A stretch of DNA of 64,000 bases from Serratia plymuthica (GTDB taxonomy: Bacteria; Pseudomonadota; Gammaproteobacteria; Enterobacterales; Enterobacteriaceae), in the NCBI RefSeq assembly GCF_018336935.1, contig NZ_CP068771.1:2976001-3040000 (forward strand). Reading direction: 5' to 3'. Below, piece after piece: positions 26,448-36,200 of this stretch (positions are counted from its first letter, which is position 1; every line of letters starts with the position of its first letter). The notes under the pieces were generated by a model. It was not told the origin of the DNA. It did no database searches and saw only the letters and a program-made list of their open reading frames with translations. Made by a program: the position numbers and the translations under genes.

Positions 26448-27269
26448 TTAGCGAGCCTGTAAAAACGCCAGGAGATCGTCGTTTAACCGGTCCTGATGCG
26501 TTACGGCGAAGCCGTGAGGCGCATTGTCATACACCTTCAGTTCGGCGCCGGGGATCGTTTCAGCGGCCACTTTACCGGTGACGTCAATCGGAACGATTTG
26601 ATCGTTGCTGCCGTGGATCACCAGCGTAGGCACATCAATCTTCAGCATATCGTCACGGAAGTCGGTTTCCGAGAACGCGGTCACGCACTCGATGGTCCCC
26701 TTCAACGATGCCAGCAGAGCAATGTTCAGGGTCTGGGTCAATACGCCTTCAGAGATCGTCTGGCCGGCATTGATGCCGTAAAAGGGCACGTTGAAATCGC
26801 TGATGAACTGAGCACGGTCTTTACGTAACCCATTTCTGATCCCTTCGAAAACGGACAGGTCCACGCCTTGCGGATGCGTTTCGCTTTTGCCAAACATCGG
26901 CGTAACCGCGCCTAACAGCACCAGACCTGCCACGCGCGCGCTGCCGTAGCGGCCGATGTAGCGGGCCACGTCGCCGCCGCCCATAGAAAAGCCCACCAGC
27001 GTGACGTCCTGCAGATCAATCTGCGTGATCAGTTCATTGATATCCGATGCGAAAGTGTCGTAGTCATAGCCGGTCCAGGGCTGATCTGAACGGCCAAAAC
27101 CGCGACGGTCGAACGCAATGGCACGGTAACCGCGTTCAGCCAGAAAGTTTAGCTGGCTGTCCCACATATCCGCGTCCAGCGGCCAGCCGTGGCTGAACAG
27201 CACCGGCTTCCCCTTCCCCCAGTCTTTGTAGTAAATCTGCGTACCGTCGTTCGTTTTAATCGTGCTCAT
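26448..27269 (-). CDS. Alpha/beta hydrolase, non-haem chloroperoxidase/esterase type
   Basis: The 273-residue enzyme has the family start DGTQIYYKDWGKGKPVLFSHGWPLDADMW (oxyanion HGWP), the nucleophile elbow GFSMGGGD, an acid in HGSNDQIVP and the catalytic His in APHGFAVTH. Such proteins are serine esterases that can also make peracids; natural substrates are mostly unknown. It is the last gene of a four-gene minus-strand operon (amidohydrolase, DoxX, MFS, this). Confidence 0.88.
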   Translation of the reverse strand: MSTIKTNDGTQIYYKDWGKGKPVLFSHGWPLDADMWDSQLNFLAERGYRAIAFDRRGFGRSDQPWTGYDYDTFASDINELITQIDLQDVTLVGFSMGGGDVARYIGRYGSARVAGLVLLGAVTPMFGKSETHPQGVDLSVFEGIRNGLRKDRAQFISDFNVPFYGINAGQTISEGVLTQTLNIALLASLKGTIECVTAFSETDFRDDMLKIDVPTLVIHGSNDQIVPIDVTGKVAAETIPGAELKVYDNAPHGFAVTHQDRLNDDLLAFLQAR

Positions 27270-27317
27270 AACTGGCCCCTTGGCAGTATTTATAAACTCA
27301 GAGATTGACGGACCCGG

Positions 27318-28946
27318 TCAAACCGGCGCCACCAGGTAACGGATCAGCGGCAATGTTTCGCCCTGATGAAACGCACAAATACGGTTTTGTATTTTCTGGT
27401 CATTAATGGTGTAACGCTCCTGCTGGCGCAGGTATTCCATCCAGGAACCGACCACAAACGTCTCGACAAAAACGCCGGGCTGAAGGATGTCCTCATACAC
27501 GGACCAGTTGATGGCGCCGCCGCGCCGCCTGACGCGCCGCATATCCTGCATGCATATCGTGAAGGCGCGCGCATCCTCTGCCGTAACCAAATATTCATAG
27601 CTCACCATCACCGGCCCACGGTCATGACGCACATCCAACTCAGGCGTGGCGCTATGTTCCGTACTGGCGTCCAGGTTCAGGTCGGGATCCTGGTCCAAAC
27701 GCCAGCGGTAAACCGTGGTGCTGGCCAACACCATGCCCAACGCGGCCACGCACAGCGAAACGGGAATGCTAAAGTGCGAGGCCAATTGCCCCCAAATGGC
27801 GCTGCCGGCGGTCATGGAGCCGAAGAAAACGGTCAGATACACCGCCAACGCGCGTGCTTTCACCCATTTCGCCGCGCTGCGCTGTGCGCCGAGGTTCAGC
27901 GTAGACAACACCGCTATCCAGGAAAAGCCGGTGAAAAATTCAAACGCGTTGAGCAACCAGACGTTACGGACAAACGCCAACGCCAGCATCGTGGCGGCAA
28001 ACATCAGGCTTGCCAGCACCATCAGCCGATCCGGGTTGAAGGACTTACGCAAGCGAGGCAGTAACACCGCACCGAAGATCGCCCCTACGCCGATAAAGGC
28101 CAGCATGACCCCGTAACCGCCCGGGCCAAGCCCAAGTTCACGCCGTGCGACCAGCGGCAGCAAAGCCCAGCCCGCACTGCCGAACGTGAAAAAGGCCACC
28201 GTACGGACCAGCACGTTGCGCAAAACCGGCGCGGCATGTACATAGCGAAACCCGGCGCGAACGGCGGAGAAAAAGTGCTCGGGCGGCAGGCGCTGAACGC
28301 TCGGTTCCGCCTTCCAGCGGTAGAGCACCCAGGCTACGCCCAGCACCGAGATGGCGTTGAGCAAAAACACCATCCAGGGGCCGGCGAAGGAAAGAATCAG
28401 CCCCCCCAACGCCGGGCCGATGGCGCGGCTGATGTTGATGCCCAATGAATTGAGCGCAATGGCCGGCCCCATCTCATTTTTGCTGACCAAATCAGGTACG
28501 ATGGCCTGAAACGGCGGCGAACTCATGGCCGCACCGGTGCTCAGCAGGAATGCCGCAACCAGCAACACCCCAGGGGTGACGTGGCCCGTCACCGACAAGA
28601 GAGTCAGCCCGGCCGCGGCGATAAACACCCAGACCTGCGAAAACAGCAGATATTTACGGCGATCGACAATATCCGCCATCACCCCGGAAGGCAGCGCAAA
28701 CAGAAACATCGGCAAGCTGCTGGCCACCTGGACCATGGCGACGGACAGCGGATCGGCGCTGAGCGTCAGCATGGTCCAGTTCACCCCAATATCGTTCATC
28801 CATGAACCGATATTAGAGACGACGGTGGCTATCCACAGCATGCGGAACACGCGTTGACGCAGCGGTTGCCACGGCGATGCGCTCACCGCCGGCACCTCTT
28901 TGAGCGCTTCAGCCGTAACGCTGTGGATATCGTTAATCTGCGTCAT
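27318..28946 (-). CDS. MFS transporter of the EntS/MFS_3 type with C-terminal soluble domain
   Basis: The 542 residues comprise twelve membrane helices (about residues 25-425) with the EntS-like start FRMLWIATVVSNIGSWMNDIG and the loop GVMADIVDRRKY. A soluble tail of about 100 residues (SYEYLVTAEDARAFTICMQD onward) resembles the monooxygenase-like tails seen in many MFS_3 proteins. The group exports siderophores and drugs. Its start overlaps the doxX stop by 14 bp, which supports coupled translation. The substrate is unknown. Confidence 0.85.
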   Translation of the reverse strand: MTQINDIHSVTAEALKEVPAVSASPWQPLRQRVFRMLWIATVVSNIGSWMNDIGVNWTMLTLSADPLSVAMVQVASSLPMFLFALPSGVMADIVDRRKYLLFSQVWVFIAAAGLTLLSVTGHVTPGVLLVAAFLLSTGAAMSSPPFQAIVPDLVSKNEMGPAIALNSLGINISRAIGPALGGLILSFAGPWMVFLLNAISVLGVAWVLYRWKAEPSVQRLPPEHFFSAVRAGFRYVHAAPVLRNVLVRTVAFFTFGSAGWALLPLVARRELGLGPGGYGVMLAFIGVGAIFGAVLLPRLRKSFNPDRLMVLASLMFAATMLALAFVRNVWLLNAFEFFTGFSWIAVLSTLNLGAQRSAAKWVKARALAVYLTVFFGSMTAGSAIWGQLASHFSIPVSLCVAALGMVLASTTVYRWRLDQDPDLNLDASTEHSATPELDVRHDRGPVMVSYEYLVTAEDARAFTICMQDMRRVRRRGGAINWSVYEDILQPGVFVETFVVGSWMEYLRQQERYTINDQKIQNRICAFHQGETLPLIRYLVAPV

Positions 28947-29361
28947 AATGCCTCTCCAGCGGCCCGTTTGCGCCGATACGCCATTTACCCGGCCCGGTTA
29001 TCGCCAGCGTGGTAAAGATGATCAGCAACAGCCAGCCGAACTGCCCTTCGGCGATAGACCAACCTGGGTGCACGAACAGCATCGCCACCAGCAGCACGCC
29101 GATAATGGGCAGGCAGGCGATACGCGTACCGAACCCCAGAATAATGAACACCGGGCAGACCACTTCCGCCAGAATGGCGGGCAACAGGCTCATGTAAGGT
29201 CCGAAGCCAAAAGGATCTTCGATGCGTGTCAGTTCTTCGCTGAAATTAAACACCTTCGGCAAACCGTGTACGTGCAGCAAAAGCAGGCTGCCGGTCAGGC
29301 GCAGGAAGAACAGCCCCAGATCGATCCGGGGCGCGATGAAAAATGCAGATGACGTTTTCAT
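28933..29361 (-). CDS. DoxX-family membrane protein
   Basis: A small inner-membrane protein with four helices (GLFFLRLTGSLLLLHVHGLP; LLPAILAEVVCPVFIILG; LPIIGVLLVAMLFV; LLLIIFTTLAI). I chose ATG 29361 (MKTSSAFFIAP), 4 bp after the amidohydrolase stop, giving 142 residues. Upstream in-frame ATGs would overlap the amidohydrolase. DoxX proteins often accompany oxidoreductases in oxidative-stress or catabolic operons, but no general activity is agreed. Confidence 0.85.
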   Translation of the reverse strand: MKTSSAFFIAPRIDLGLFFLRLTGSLLLLHVHGLPKVFNFSEELTRIEDPFGFGPYMSLLPAILAEVVCPVFIILGFGTRIACLPIIGVLLVAMLFVHPGWSIAEGQFGWLLLIIFTTLAITGPGKWRIGANGPLERHYDAD

Positions 29362-29365
29362 GGGA

Positions 29366-31243
29366 TCAAAACGCAAAGCAGCTGCAACCGAGCGTGCCCC
29401 AGAATGCATTGTCATCTGCAACGGGTACGCTGGAGCCGCGGGCAATATCATGATTGTGGGTATGCACCCCACAAGGGCCGCTGCAGTGATGCGCCTGTGG
29501 CATCATGCCCACGCGCGCATTCGCTACCGGCGGTGCGCTGCGGTAGTGACCCGGCACCTTCACCACCGGCGACCAATCCGGCAACACCGGAATGGACGGC
29601 GGCGCCAACGGCCCGAACGTGCCGGCGGCATAAACGATGTCGCCACCGACCACCGTCAACACGGATTCGATGCCCTTGATCTCCTCTTCAGGCACGCAGA
29701 AGTAGTCCTTGCTGAGCACGGCCATGTCCGCCAGTTGGCCCGCTTTGATCTGCCCTTTTTTGCCCTGCTCGCTGGAGAACCAGGCGCTGCCCTGCGTCCA
29801 CAGCATCAGCGCGGTGTCGCGATCCAGACGCGCATTGGCGTCATACATCTGCATGCCGCCCACGGTGCGGCCGGAAACCAGCCAGTAAAGCGCCGTCCAC
29901 GGGTTGTAGCTGGCCACGCGGGTCGCGTCCGTCCCCAACCCCACCGGCACGCCGGTTTCCAACATGCGGGCCACCGGCGGCGTGTGGCGGGTCGCTTCAA
30001 TGCCGTAGCGCTCGGCGAAGTATTCGCCCTGGAAGGCCATGCGGTGTTGCACGGCAATGCCGCCGCCAAGCTCCTTGATACGATCGATGTTTTTCTGGGT
30101 CACGGTTTCTGCGTGGTCAAAGAACCAATGCAGGCCATTGAACGGGATCTCGCGGTTGACCTTTTCAAACACGTCCAGCATGCGGCTGATGGATTCGTTG
30201 TAGGTCGCATGCAGACGGAACGGCCAGCGATGCTCGACCAGGTGGCGTACGACACGCTCCAGCTCGTCTTCCATGCCGGGCGCCAGATCCGGGCGCGGTT
30301 CCAGGAAATCTTCGAAGTCCGCGGCGGAAAACACCAGCATTTCACCTGCGCCATTATGGCGGAAGAAGTCACTGCCCTGGCCCGGCGTCAGCATGTCGGT
30401 CCATTTTTCGAAATCTTCCAGTTCATGCCCCGGCCGCTGGGTAAACAGGTTGTAAGCGATGCGCAGCGTCATCTGCTTCTTCTCGTGCAGTTCGGCGATC
30501 ACCTGGTAGTCTTCCGGGTAGTTCTGGAAGCCGCCGCCCGCATCGATGGCGCTGGTCAGGCCCAGGCGGTTCAGTTCGCGCATGAACTGACGGGTCGAAT
30601 TCACCTGCTGTTCCAGCGGCAACTTCGGCCCTTTGGCCAGTGTGGCGTAGAGGATCATGGCGTTAGGGCGCGCAATCAGCATGCCGGTCGGGTTGCCGTT
30701 GCTGTCGCGCTGAATTTCGCCGCCTGGGGGGTTTGGCGTATCTTTGGTATAGCCCACCACTCTCAGTGCAGCACGATTGAGCAGTGCGCGATCGTAAAGA
30801 TGCAGAATAAACACCGGCGTGTCCGGCGCGGCTTCGTTGATCTCATCCAGCGTTGGCATGCGGCGTTCGGCAAACTGGAACTCCGTCCAGCCACCCACCA
30901 CGCGCACCCATTGTGGCGATGGCGTGCGCAACGCCTGATCTTTCAACATGCGCAAGGCATCCGCCAGCGACGGTACGCCTTCCCAGCGCAATTCCAGGTT
31001 GTAGTTCAGGCCGCCGCGGATCAGGTGAAGGTGTGAATCATTAAGCCCCGGCACCGCAGTGTGCCCCTTCAGATCCACCACTTTCGTGCCTTCGCAGTGG
31101 TGCTGCATCACTTCGGCGACGGTACCGACCTCAAGGAATTTGCCCTCGCGGATCGCCACGGCTTCCGCCAGCGGGTTTTCGCGATCGACAGTATGAAACT
31201 GCCCGTTAACCAGTATCAAATCAGCTTTGCCCAGCGAAACCAT
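29366..31243 (-). CDS. Metal-dependent amidohydrolase, YtcJ-like
   Basis: The start at 31243 (MVSLGKADLILVNGQF) follows a perfect AGGAGG and gives 625 residues; a longer upstream frame runs through the repeat array and is rejected. Features of the amidohydrolase_3/YtcJ group are GHTAVPGLNDSHLHLIRGG (metal-binding HxH), FDHAETV, VQHRMAFQGEYF, VPVGLGTDATR with the metal Asp, and ADMAVLSKDYF. The tail from residue 575 (GPLAPPSIPVLPDWSPV onward) is long and has a HHCSGPCGVHTHNHD metal-like segment. It leads the minus-strand operon. The substrate is unknown. Confidence 0.85.
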   Translation of the reverse strand: MVSLGKADLILVNGQFHTVDRENPLAEAVAIREGKFLEVGTVAEVMQHHCEGTKVVDLKGHTAVPGLNDSHLHLIRGGLNYNLELRWEGVPSLADALRMLKDQALRTPSPQWVRVVGGWTEFQFAERRMPTLDEINEAAPDTPVFILHLYDRALLNRAALRVVGYTKDTPNPPGGEIQRDSNGNPTGMLIARPNAMILYATLAKGPKLPLEQQVNSTRQFMRELNRLGLTSAIDAGGGFQNYPEDYQVIAELHEKKQMTLRIAYNLFTQRPGHELEDFEKWTDMLTPGQGSDFFRHNGAGEMLVFSAADFEDFLEPRPDLAPGMEDELERVVRHLVEHRWPFRLHATYNESISRMLDVFEKVNREIPFNGLHWFFDHAETVTQKNIDRIKELGGGIAVQHRMAFQGEYFAERYGIEATRHTPPVARMLETGVPVGLGTDATRVASYNPWTALYWLVSGRTVGGMQMYDANARLDRDTALMLWTQGSAWFSSEQGKKGQIKAGQLADMAVLSKDYFCVPEEEIKGIESVLTVVGGDIVYAAGTFGPLAPPSIPVLPDWSPVVKVPGHYRSAPPVANARVGMMPQAHHCSGPCGVHTHNHDIARGSSVPVADDNAFWGTLGCSCFAF

Positions 31244-31555
31244 AGATCCTCCTGTCTGAGACGTCCGGTTCAGGCAGAAAGCCGCCGGACACAAGGTGCG
31301 CGGCCCTTCAGAGCGACGCCAATTGAAAGGATTATGGAATAGGAATGGGAAAAGACCAGTTATACAAAGGGATAGATATACCAAAGTATAGGTATACGAA
31401 AGGTTAGTTATACCAACAGATAATAGTTTCACCCCCACCGCCAGCCTAACATTCAGCCTGTTGATAGCGTTTACCACCCGGTAGCTCTCGGCTCTGTCGA
31501 TGCGCCAACGGCGCGACGACCTTGTTACTTTTAACCTCATCCCAAAGGTATTTTT
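31244..31555. promoter_or_regulatory. Divergent control region with repeat array
   Basis: Separates the amidohydrolase operon (left) from the isochorismatase-like/XapX/kinase operon (right). The middle is AT-rich and holds four direct repeats with exact 16 bp period. The flanks of about 120-130 bp on each side could hold the two promoters. Confidence 0.7.
31361..31424. repeat. Four 16-bp direct repeats (TATACnAAAG type)
   Basis: Units start at 31361, 31377, 31393 and 31409: TATACAAAGGGATAGA, TATACCAAAGTATAGG, TATACGAAAGGTTAGT, TATACCAACAGATAAT. All share TATAC followed by A-rich sequence. An ATACC/GGTAT inverted pair joins units 2 and 3. An exact 16 bp period over four units looks like a cooperative operator. 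The binding protein is unknown. Confidence 0.85.
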
Positions 31556-32242
31556 ATGACAACCTCTAAGCTTGAAGTCCTGACGCCTGCCAACTGCCAG
31601 ATGATTTTTATCGACCACCAGCCTCAGATGGCTTTTGGCGTGCAATCGATTGACCGCCAGGTGCTGAAAAACAACACCGTTGCCCTGGCGAAAGCCGCGA
31701 AGGTATTCAACATTCCAACCCTCATTACAACCGTTGAAACCGAGAGCTTCTCAGGGAATACCTATCCGGAACTGCTGGACGTGTTCCCTGGCAAAGACAT
31801 CCTCGAGCGCACCTCGATGAACTCGTGGGACGATCAGAAAGTGCGCGACGCGCTGGCCGCCAACGGCAAGAAAAAAGTGGTGGTTGCCGGCCTGTGGACC
31901 GAAGTCTGCAACAACAGCTTCGCCCTGTGCGCCATGCTGGAAGGCGACTATGAAATCTATATGGTGGCTGATGCGTCCGGCGGCACCTCTAAAGAAGCGC
32001 ACGATTATGCCATGCAGCGCATGATTCAGGCTGGCGTGATCCCGGTAACCTGGCAGCAGGTGATGCTGGAATGGCAACGTGACTGGGCGCACAAAGAGAC
32101 CTACAACGCGGTGATGGATATCGTGAAAGAACATTCGGGCGCTTACGGCATGGGCGTGGATTATGCCTATACCATGGTGCACAAAGCGCCTTCACGTCAG
32201 AAGAGCGAGCACCGCACTCTGCCACCGGTCGCCGCCCGCTAA
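31556..32242 (+). CDS. Isochorismatase-like (YcaC-type) cysteine hydrolase
   Basis: The 228-residue protein has the cysteine-hydrolase fold: the acid in FIDHQPQMAFGV, the Lys region, and the nucleophile Cys in VAGLWTEVCNNSFAL. DASGGTSKEAHDYAMQRM matches the YcaC subgroup. Family members hydrolyse amides or imines, but YcaC itself has no assigned substrate. It is the first gene of the rightward operon. A strong hairpin follows its stop. Together with the divergent amidohydrolase it suggests catabolism or detoxification of an amide-like compound, which is inference. Confidence 0.88.
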   Translation: MTTSKLEVLTPANCQMIFIDHQPQMAFGVQSIDRQVLKNNTVALAKAAKVFNIPTLITTVETESFSGNTYPELLDVFPGKDILERTSMNSWDDQKVRDALAANGKKKVVVAGLWTEVCNNSFALCAMLEGDYEIYMVADASGGTSKEAHDYAMQRMIQAGVIPVTWQQVMLEWQRDWAHKETYNAVMDIVKEHSGAYGMGVDYAYTMVHKAPSRQKSEHRTLPPVAAR

Positions 32243-32250
32243 CCACGGGA

Positions 32251-32280
32251 AGCCGGCCGGCGCAAAACCCGGCCGGCTTT
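32251..32280 (+). terminator. Hairpin after the isochorismatase-like gene
   Basis: AGCCGGCCGG (32251-32260) pairs with CCGGCCGGCT (32269-32278), followed by TTAT. Only about 25 bp separate it from the first xapX gene, so it may attenuate rather than end the operon. Confidence 0.6.
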
Positions 32281-32302
32281 ATCACTGGAGATGGAGATAA
32301 TG

Positions 32303-32545
32303 ATGAGCGCAGGATTAATTTCCCTTTCCGCCGGCATCCTTATTGGCCTGCTCTATGGGCTGCTTAAGGTTCGCTCGCCGGCTCCCCCGGCGCTGGCGCT
32401 GGTGGGGTTACTGGGAATGCTGGCCGGCGAAAGCCTGATGGGACAGGTGCTGCAGCCTGAGCAGACCGCCAATACCCGGCTTTGTCAGACGCCGCCCGGC
32501 ACAGCGGCCTCTTCCACTGTAACCTGCCCTGCGAAAGGAGACTGA
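32303..32545 (+). CDS. XapX-domain membrane protein, copy 1
   Basis: An 80-residue DUF1427/XapX protein: two short helices (GLISLSAGILIGLLYGLL; ALALVGLLGMLAGESLMG) around the signature KVRSPAPPALALVG, then a polar tail. ATG 32303 is favoured because GGAG lies six bases before it; in-frame ATGs at 32291 and 32300 are alternatives. XapX was first named from xanthosine metabolism, but its function is unknown. A second copy follows at once. Confidence 0.85.
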   Translation: MSAGLISLSAGILIGLLYGLLKVRSPAPPALALVGLLGMLAGESLMGQVLQPEQTANTRLCQTPPGTAASSTVTCPAKGD

Positions 32546-32546
32546 A

Positions 32547-32813
32547 ATGAAAGCCTGGCTCGTTTCGTTGGCCATCGGCCTTCTGGCCGGTATTATCTAT
32601 GCTGCGTTGAATATTCATTCACCGGCCCCACCGGTTATTGCCCTGCTGGGGCTGTTGGGGATGCTGATCGGCGAACAGATTATCCCGGTCACCCGGCGGC
32701 TGATAAACCGGCAACCGCTGACGCTGGCGTGGTTTCGCCACGAATGCGTCCCCAAAATCTGCGGAACTCCGCCGGCCAAAACCCAGACGACTACAGAGGA
32801 CCCTCCGCTTTAG
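32547..32813 (+). CDS. XapX-domain membrane protein, copy 2
   Basis: An 88-residue relative of the preceding gene with the same plan: helix VSLAIGLLAGIIYAAL, signature NIHSPAPPVIALLGLLGMLIGEQ, and a longer polar tail with two cysteines. The ribosome site GAAAGGAG overlaps the end of copy 1 and the genes are 1 bp apart, so they are co-translated. Tandem copies suggest a heteromeric membrane protein. Confidence 0.85.
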   Translation: MKAWLVSLAIGLLAGIIYAALNIHSPAPPVIALLGLLGMLIGEQIIPVTRRLINRQPLTLAWFRHECVPKICGTPPAKTQTTTEDPPL

Positions 32814-32839
32814 TAATGATTTGTCAGAGGAATATCAGC

Positions 32840-33223
32840 ATGATGCTGCCGCAGCGCATTGCCATTGTCGATGATGAGCGTTCTGTTCGCAGCGGGTTAA
32901 TCAACCTGTTGCAGTCGGATGGTTACACGACATGCGCCTTTGAATCCGCAGAGGCGTTTTTAAACGAAAAGAGCGCGCTGTCAGACGCTTCATTGGTCAT
33001 TATCGACATCAAGCTAAAAGGAATGGGTGGCTTCGAGTTTTATGAAACAATAAAGACTTACGCAACGCCGCCGCCGGTGATATTTATATCCGGCCACGGT
33101 GATGAAAATATGCAACGGCTAGCCCTTAAACTCGGCGCCGTTGCTTTTTTGCGTAAGCCTATCGATATCGACGCGCTCCTGGGCCTGATCCGACACGCAT
33201 TGAGAGGCGATAAACACGCCTGA
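32840..33223 (+). CDS. Single-domain response regulator (receiver only)
   Basis: A 127-residue receiver with the acidic pair IVDDERSVRSG, acceptor Asp in VIIDIKLKGMGG, Thr/Ser position in FISGHGD and Lys in FLRKPID. No output domain follows. ATG 32840 is preceded by AGAGG; a second ATG follows directly. Its place 30 bp before the giant histidine kinase marks it as that kinase's likely partner, perhaps as a phosphate sink or relay to the FixJ-type regulator 7 kb away. Confidence 0.88.
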   Translation: MMLPQRIAIVDDERSVRSGLINLLQSDGYTTCAFESAEAFLNEKSALSDASLVIIDIKLKGMGGFEFYETIKTYATPPPVIFISGHGDENMQRLALKLGAVAFLRKPIDIDALLGLIRHALRGDKHA

Positions 33224-33253
33224 TGACAAAACCGCTTCCTGCGAGAGAGCCGA

Positions 33254-36200
33254 ATGAATGACCCGCTGATACCGCCAGACCGGGCTGCCCTTCCTGATTT
33301 TCAGGATGGGCAGTTTTTTGCATTTAAGGATGATGTCATTTTTACCCCCTTGGTTCATGAGGGCTGCATCGTCTGGATGAACGGACGGCACCCTTTTTCG
33401 AGCGGGGCTTTCATCCTCGCCACGGCGGTCAGCGATGAGGCGGAAGCGGACGCCACCCGGCTGCTGAAGAACGAATTCCTGCTGCGCCCCTACCTGTCCG
33501 ACGCCTGGGCTGTGAAACCCGCTGCCTGCACGCAGTATCGTGGCCGATATGCGCTGGTCTATCCGTCTTTTGCCTTTGAACCCCTGGCCCGTATAACGGG
33601 GCAGCCGATGGCCTGCATTGCCAGTTTCCTGGAGCTTGCCATCCGGATATGTGCCCCGCTGCGCCAGATGCACAGGCATAACCTGATCCACGGCGATATC
33701 AAGCCGGGTAACATTTTTATCCAGGGCGACACCTCATGCCGCCTTGCCGGGTTTGGTCTGACGACGGGCACTGCGGAAGAGTTAACACATACCCGTCTGC
33801 CGTTTTTTGGCGGCACGCTCGCCTATATGTCACCCGAACACACCTCGCGCACGCAAAGAGCGGTGGACAGCCGCAGCGATCTCTATAGCCTTGGCATCGT
33901 TTTTTATGAGCTGCTGACCGGCTCTTTGCCCTTCGACCTCAGCGAAGGCGGCCAGGCGGAGTGGGCGCATCACCATATCGCTTCAGAGCCTCGTCCGCCT
34001 CATTTGCTGCGCGAACGGATACCGGCCATGCTTTCAACGCTGGTGCTGCGGTTGTTGGCCAAGTCGCCCGATAACCGTTACCAGACGGTCGACGGGCTGG
34101 TCGCTGACCTGCGCCGCTGCCAGGCCACCTTGACCGATGGCAATGACATCATGCCCTTTCCTCCCGGGTTGCAGGATCGCGCACCTGAGTTTCATCTCGC
34201 CGATACGCTGTACACCCTCCATCCACAGGGCCGCGAGCTTATCGCCGCGTTCGACAAGGTTAATCAGAGCGGAACCCACGCGCTGGCAGTCATCAGCGGG
34301 CCTTCAGGCATCGGTAAATCCTCGCTGATCGCCTCAGCGTTAAAAGAGCTGAAAAACCGGCGCACGCTGCTTGCCGTGGGTAAAGTCGACCAGTTCTCAT
34401 CGTCGCTGCCTTATGGCGTGCTGACCTCCGCCTTCCGGGCACTGACCCTGAAACTGCTGGGGTTGCCGGCAGAAGATGTCGCGCTCTGGAAAACCCGCCT
34501 GGCACGCACGCTGGACGGCTACGAGGGACTTGCCATCAACCTGGTGCCGGAGCTGGGTCTGTTGCTGGAGAGAAAATCCCGGCAGCCCCCCGACTCGTTG
34601 TCGACCGATGCCCGGGCTCGCTTTAATCTTATGATAGTCAGCCTGGTCAATACGTTTGCCACCCCCGGCTGTCCGCTGGTGTTGCTGATTGACGATATTC
34701 ACTGGATCGATGCCGCCAGCTTGCAGGTGCTGGAATATCTGCTTAAAAACAGCGATGCGCTGCCGTTGCTGTTGGTGGTTGCCCTGCGCGATCCCTCTTC
34801 AACGGACAACCTTTCCGTGTCTGAGGCGCTGGGCCGGCTTCGCGATGCGGCTCAACGCAAAATAGACATCATACCGGCGCCGCTCTCGGTTAAAGCCGTC
34901 GCGCGCTGGCTGGCCGACGTCTTCCAGCGGCGCTCGACCGACACCCTCGATCTGGCTCGTTTGATACATGAAAAAACCGGCGGCAACCCGCTGTTCGTGC
35001 ATGAGTTTTTCAAACGCATCGTCGATGACGGCCTGGTGACGCACAACAAGCATCAAGGCAAGTGGTATTACGACGTGCCGACCATTCAGGCGCGTCATTA
35101 CACCGAAAACGTCGTCGGCCTGGTATTGCAGCAACTGGAGAAAATGCCGGAGGAAACCCGCAAGCTGTTAGGCAGCCTGGCCTGCCTGGGTAGCAGCGGT
35201 GAGCTTGGCACCGTTAGCCGCGTCCTGAACCTCTCCGATACGGATATCCGCTATCAACTGCACCCTGCGGTTACCGCTCAGTTGATTACCCTGTCTGCCG
35301 ACACCTACACGTTCCCCCACGATCGCGTGCAGGAAGCGGCCTTCGCCCTGTTGGATGCCGGCGATCGGGGGCATCTGCACCTCACGACGGCCAGCCTGCT
35401 GGCCGAAGCGTCGCGCCAGGCGGCTGGCAATGAGATGCTGTTCCGCGCCATTCACCATGTGTCTGCAGCCATTGACTGCGTGCAGCCGCCCCCACAGCGC
35501 AAAATGTTCCGCGAATTGAGCATGTTGGCGGCCCGCCGCGCGAAGCGTTCCGGGGACTACCTCTCGGCACAGCGATATCTGCAGACCGCCCGCGCGCTCG
35601 GAGGCCCTGCGCCTGATAATGCGTCCGATTTCGCGCTGGAGCTGGAGGAGGCCGAATGCGCGCTTTTACTGGGTAACCTGGTCACGGCGCGGCATTTGAG
35701 CGACAAGTTGCTGGCTTCGCCTGGCGGGTTGACGGAAAAAATCTCCGCCGCCAATTTGCTGGCGGAAGTGCATATGCGCCAGTCGGATAACCCGCTGGCG
35801 CTGGAGACCGCCTTATGCTGGCTGACGGTATCCGGCATTACGCTTAACCGACACCCCGACGATGCGGAATGCGAGGCGACCTGGAAAATGCTCCACGCCC
35901 GTATCGGTGAGAGCCCGGCCGCTATTTTCAATCAATTGCCGCTCATGACCAATCCCGAAACGGAAGCCGCGATGAGTTTGCTGGCCCGTGCCGGCCTGTC
36001 CGCCAGCTTCATCAGCCCACGCCTGCACTTCATGTTGCTTTGCCAGATGCTGCATCTGACGCTGGAACACGGCATTACCGGTGCCTCAACGTCGGCGATG
36101 GGCTGGTTTGGCGTGCTGATTGGCCACCGCTATGCCGAATATCGGTTGGGCTTCAAATACGCGGAGCTGGCCCGTGAACTCGTGGCGCGCCACGGTTACA

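Noticed and set aside
29222..31036. 604-codon open frame on the plus strand
   Set aside because: Antisense shadow of the amidohydrolase; His/Gln/Arg-rich translation typical of reversed GC-rich coding DNA, and no ribosome site.
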